Positions 62,857 through 64,000 of a DNA stretch of 64,000 nucleotides are shown here, one piece after another. Position 1 is the stretch's first letter. Every line of letters begins with the position of its first letter. The DNA comes from JALYNX01 sp963749415 (lineage in GTDB: Bacteria; Actinomycetota; Acidimicrobiia; Spongiisociales; ZC4RG35): positions 1,240,001 through 1,304,000 of the forward strand of contig CAVVMG010000001.1 in the NCBI GenBank assembly GCA_963749415.1, written 5' to 3'. Under the pieces are notes generated by a model. That model saw nothing but the letters and a program-made list of their open reading frames with translations. It searched no databases and was not told where the DNA came from. The translations under genes and the position numbers were made by a program.

Positions 62857-63825
62857 CTAGTCCTGACGCCCGACCTTGAGCATGCGGGTGACTGCCGCCC
62901 GTGCCCGGTCGGCGATCGTCGGGTCGATTTCCACCTGATGGGTGAGGGTGGCGAGTGAGTCCCTGATGTTGGAGAGGGTGATCCTCTTCATGTAGGGACA
63001 AAGGTTGCACGGTCGGATGTACTCGGTGTTCGGGGTCTGGGCGGCGACGTTGTCCGCCATCGAGCACTCCGTGATCATCATCACCCGATCGGGCTGGTGA
63101 GAGGTGACCCACTGGATCATCCCGTGGGTCGAGCCCACGTAGTCCGCCTCGGCGAGGACGTCGGGAGGGCATTCCGGGTGGGCGATGACCTGAATCGGGC
63201 CCGCGTCCTTGCGGAACTCTGCGATCTCTTCCCCGGTGAAGCGCTCATGGACGATGCAGGAGCCTTCCCAGAGGATGACCTCGACATTGGTCTGGGAGGC
63301 GACCCATCGACCCAGATATTGGTCGGGGGTGAAAATCACCTTGTTCACGCCCAACGACTCGACGACGGCCACCGCGTTGCTCGAGGTGCAGGTGATGTCC
63401 GATTCCGCCTTGACCTCGGCCGAGGTGTTGACGTAGGTGACCACCGGGACCCCGGGGTGCTCCTCCTTCAACCTGCGGACGTCGGCGCCGGTGATGCCAT
63501 CGGCCAGCGAGCAGCCGGCAAGGAGGTCAGGGATGAGGACGGTCTTCTCCGGGTTGATGATCTTGGCGGTCTCGGCCATGAAGTGGACACCCGCGAGCAC
63601 GATGACCTGGGCTTCCGTCTCCAACGCCGTCTGCGCAAGTGCCAGCGAGTCACCTTTGATGTCGGCGGCCAGGTGATAGATGTCCGGCGTCATGTAGTTG
63701 TGGGCGGCGACGATCGCGTTTCGCTCCCGCTTCAACTCGTCGATCTCGTCGATCAGCGGTTGGAGGGCGGTGATCTCCTCCTCAGGGAGTACGTCGCGAG
63801 GACGCGTGATCTGCAGGGTGGTCAT
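62857..63825 (-). CDS. nadA: Quinolinate synthase
   Basis: 4Fe-4S enzyme condensing iminoaspartate with dihydroxyacetone phosphate; 322 residues from ATG 63825 (an open frame reaches 63891). The cluster cysteines are in LLAGCSLADG, WEGSCIVHERFTGEEI or HPECPPDV, and PCNLCPYMKRITL; family blocks IVAAHNYMTPDI, FMAETAKIINPEK and GSTHGMIQWV are clear. First gene of nadA-nadB-nadC-mdh. GGGAG lies a few bases upstream of the ATG. Confidence 0.96.
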   Translation of the reverse strand: MTTLQITRPRDVLPEEEITALQPLIDEIDELKRERNAIVAAHNYMTPDIYHLAADIKGDSLALAQTALETEAQVIVLAGVHFMAETAKIINPEKTVLIPDLLAGCSLADGITGADVRRLKEEHPGVPVVTYVNTSAEVKAESDITCTSSNAVAVVESLGVNKVIFTPDQYLGRWVASQTNVEVILWEGSCIVHERFTGEEIAEFRKDAGPIQVIAHPECPPDVLAEADYVGSTHGMIQWVTSHQPDRVMMITECSMADNVAAQTPNTEYIRPCNLCPYMKRITLSNIRDSLATLTHQVEIDPTIADRARAAVTRMLKVGRQD

Positions 63826-63847
63826 GGGCTCCCGGACCGATGATTTG

Positions 63848-63853
63848 AGTCTA
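63848..63853 (-). promoter_or_regulatory. -10-like element TAGACT upstream of nadA
   Basis: On the minus strand TAGACT lies 22 bases before the nadA ATG, matching the hexamer before lemA. No convincing -35 is present at the right distance. Offered as a weak promoter prediction for the nad-mdh operon. Confidence 0.3.
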
Positions 63854-63891
63854 GGAGGGGTCGGGTTCCAGCCGATCGGGCGCCCGAGCAC

Positions 63892-64000
63892 TCAGATCAG
63901 CTTGGCGATCGAGGTCTCCGCCCCTTTGGAGAGCCTGGTCAGTGGCTCACGCGGGTATCCGGGGTCGAGCCCGGCGGCCTTGGCCGCGGCTTTGACCCCG
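63892..64000 (-). CDS. C-terminus of a DapA-like aldolase (cut by window end)
   Basis: The minus strand reads GVKAAAKAAGLDPGYPREPL, then TRLSKGAETSIAKLI and a TGA at 63892. This resembles the end of the dihydrodipicolinate synthase/N-acetylneuraminate lyase family, where VKAAL...GLD.G..R.PL precedes a final helix. The active-site lysine and the rest lie outside, so only the superfamily can be guessed. It is upstream of nadA on the same strand, with 66 bases between. Confidence 0.5.
   Translation of the reverse strand, partial: GVKAAAKAAGLDPGYPREPLTRLSKGAETSIAKLI

Overview
The window is GC-rich, gene-dense bacterial chromosome with genes on both strands, almost no intergenic space and many NTGA start/stop overlaps. 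GTG and TTG starts are common. A GuaB3-type IMP dehydrogenase paralogue, an LCP protein, a mycothiol-type maleylpyruvate isomerase fold and cysteine-containing SLH repeats (GITEGC...FCP...VTRGQMAAFL) point to Actinomycetota, most likely Acidimicrobiia or a close relative. The lineage is an inference; the window has no rRNA. I saw no tRNA, CRISPR array, prophage or insertion sequence, and no gene-free stretch over 300 bases.

Layout. 1-6153: 3' part of the complex I operon (nuoJKLMN). 6204-8411: serine hydrolase, GNAT and Nudix enzymes. 8458-12397: GAF histidine kinase, LCP protein, and a trpS whose frame is broken by one apparent extra base. 12405-15922: CPBP protease, then guaB3-guaA. 15996-18999: a CheA-REC hybrid and a second histidine kinase. 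19048-24188: PcrA/UvrD helicase, DUF1905 protein, K+ channel, lipoprotein and a low-GC TylF-like methyltransferase. 24189-29787: nucleotidyltransferase, transaldolase, B12-binding mutase subunit, sucCD, DinB-like protein, DUF169 protein. 29874-33787: LemA, DUF2207 protein, methyltransferase, and a small membrane protein with a probable double frameshift. 33852-36571: hutH-hutI. 36632-45358: acyl-CoA and tryptophan catabolism (acyl-CoA dehydrogenase, crotonase, RidA, kynureninase-like enzyme, tryptophan 2,3-dioxygenase, SDR, benzoate-CoA-ligase-family enzyme). 45365-48408: acyltransferase, DUF5671 membrane protein and small proteins. 48395-51415: purN-purH-folD. 51425-55120: a beta-propeller lipoprotein and a large secreted SLH / lyase-like / glycosidase-like protein. 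55190-59476: icd, SCP2 protein and a TadE-TadG-TadE set. 59478-63825: nadA-nadB-nadC-mdh. 63892-64000: end of a DapA-like gene.

How it fits together. The window is mostly core energy and nucleotide metabolism (complex I, icd, sucCD, mdh, de novo NAD, purines and one-carbon units). It suggests an aerobic heterotroph that degrades amino acids: histidine via hutHI and tryptophan via kynurenine to anthranilate, perhaps on to anthraniloyl-CoA. The most unusual items are the lyase-like/SLH/glycosidase-like secreted protein, the tryptophan to anthraniloyl-CoA locus with atypical crotonase and RidA enzymes, and an orphan CheA-REC. Two single-base frame problems (trpS; 33335-33787) should be checked as possible sequence errors before biology is read into them.
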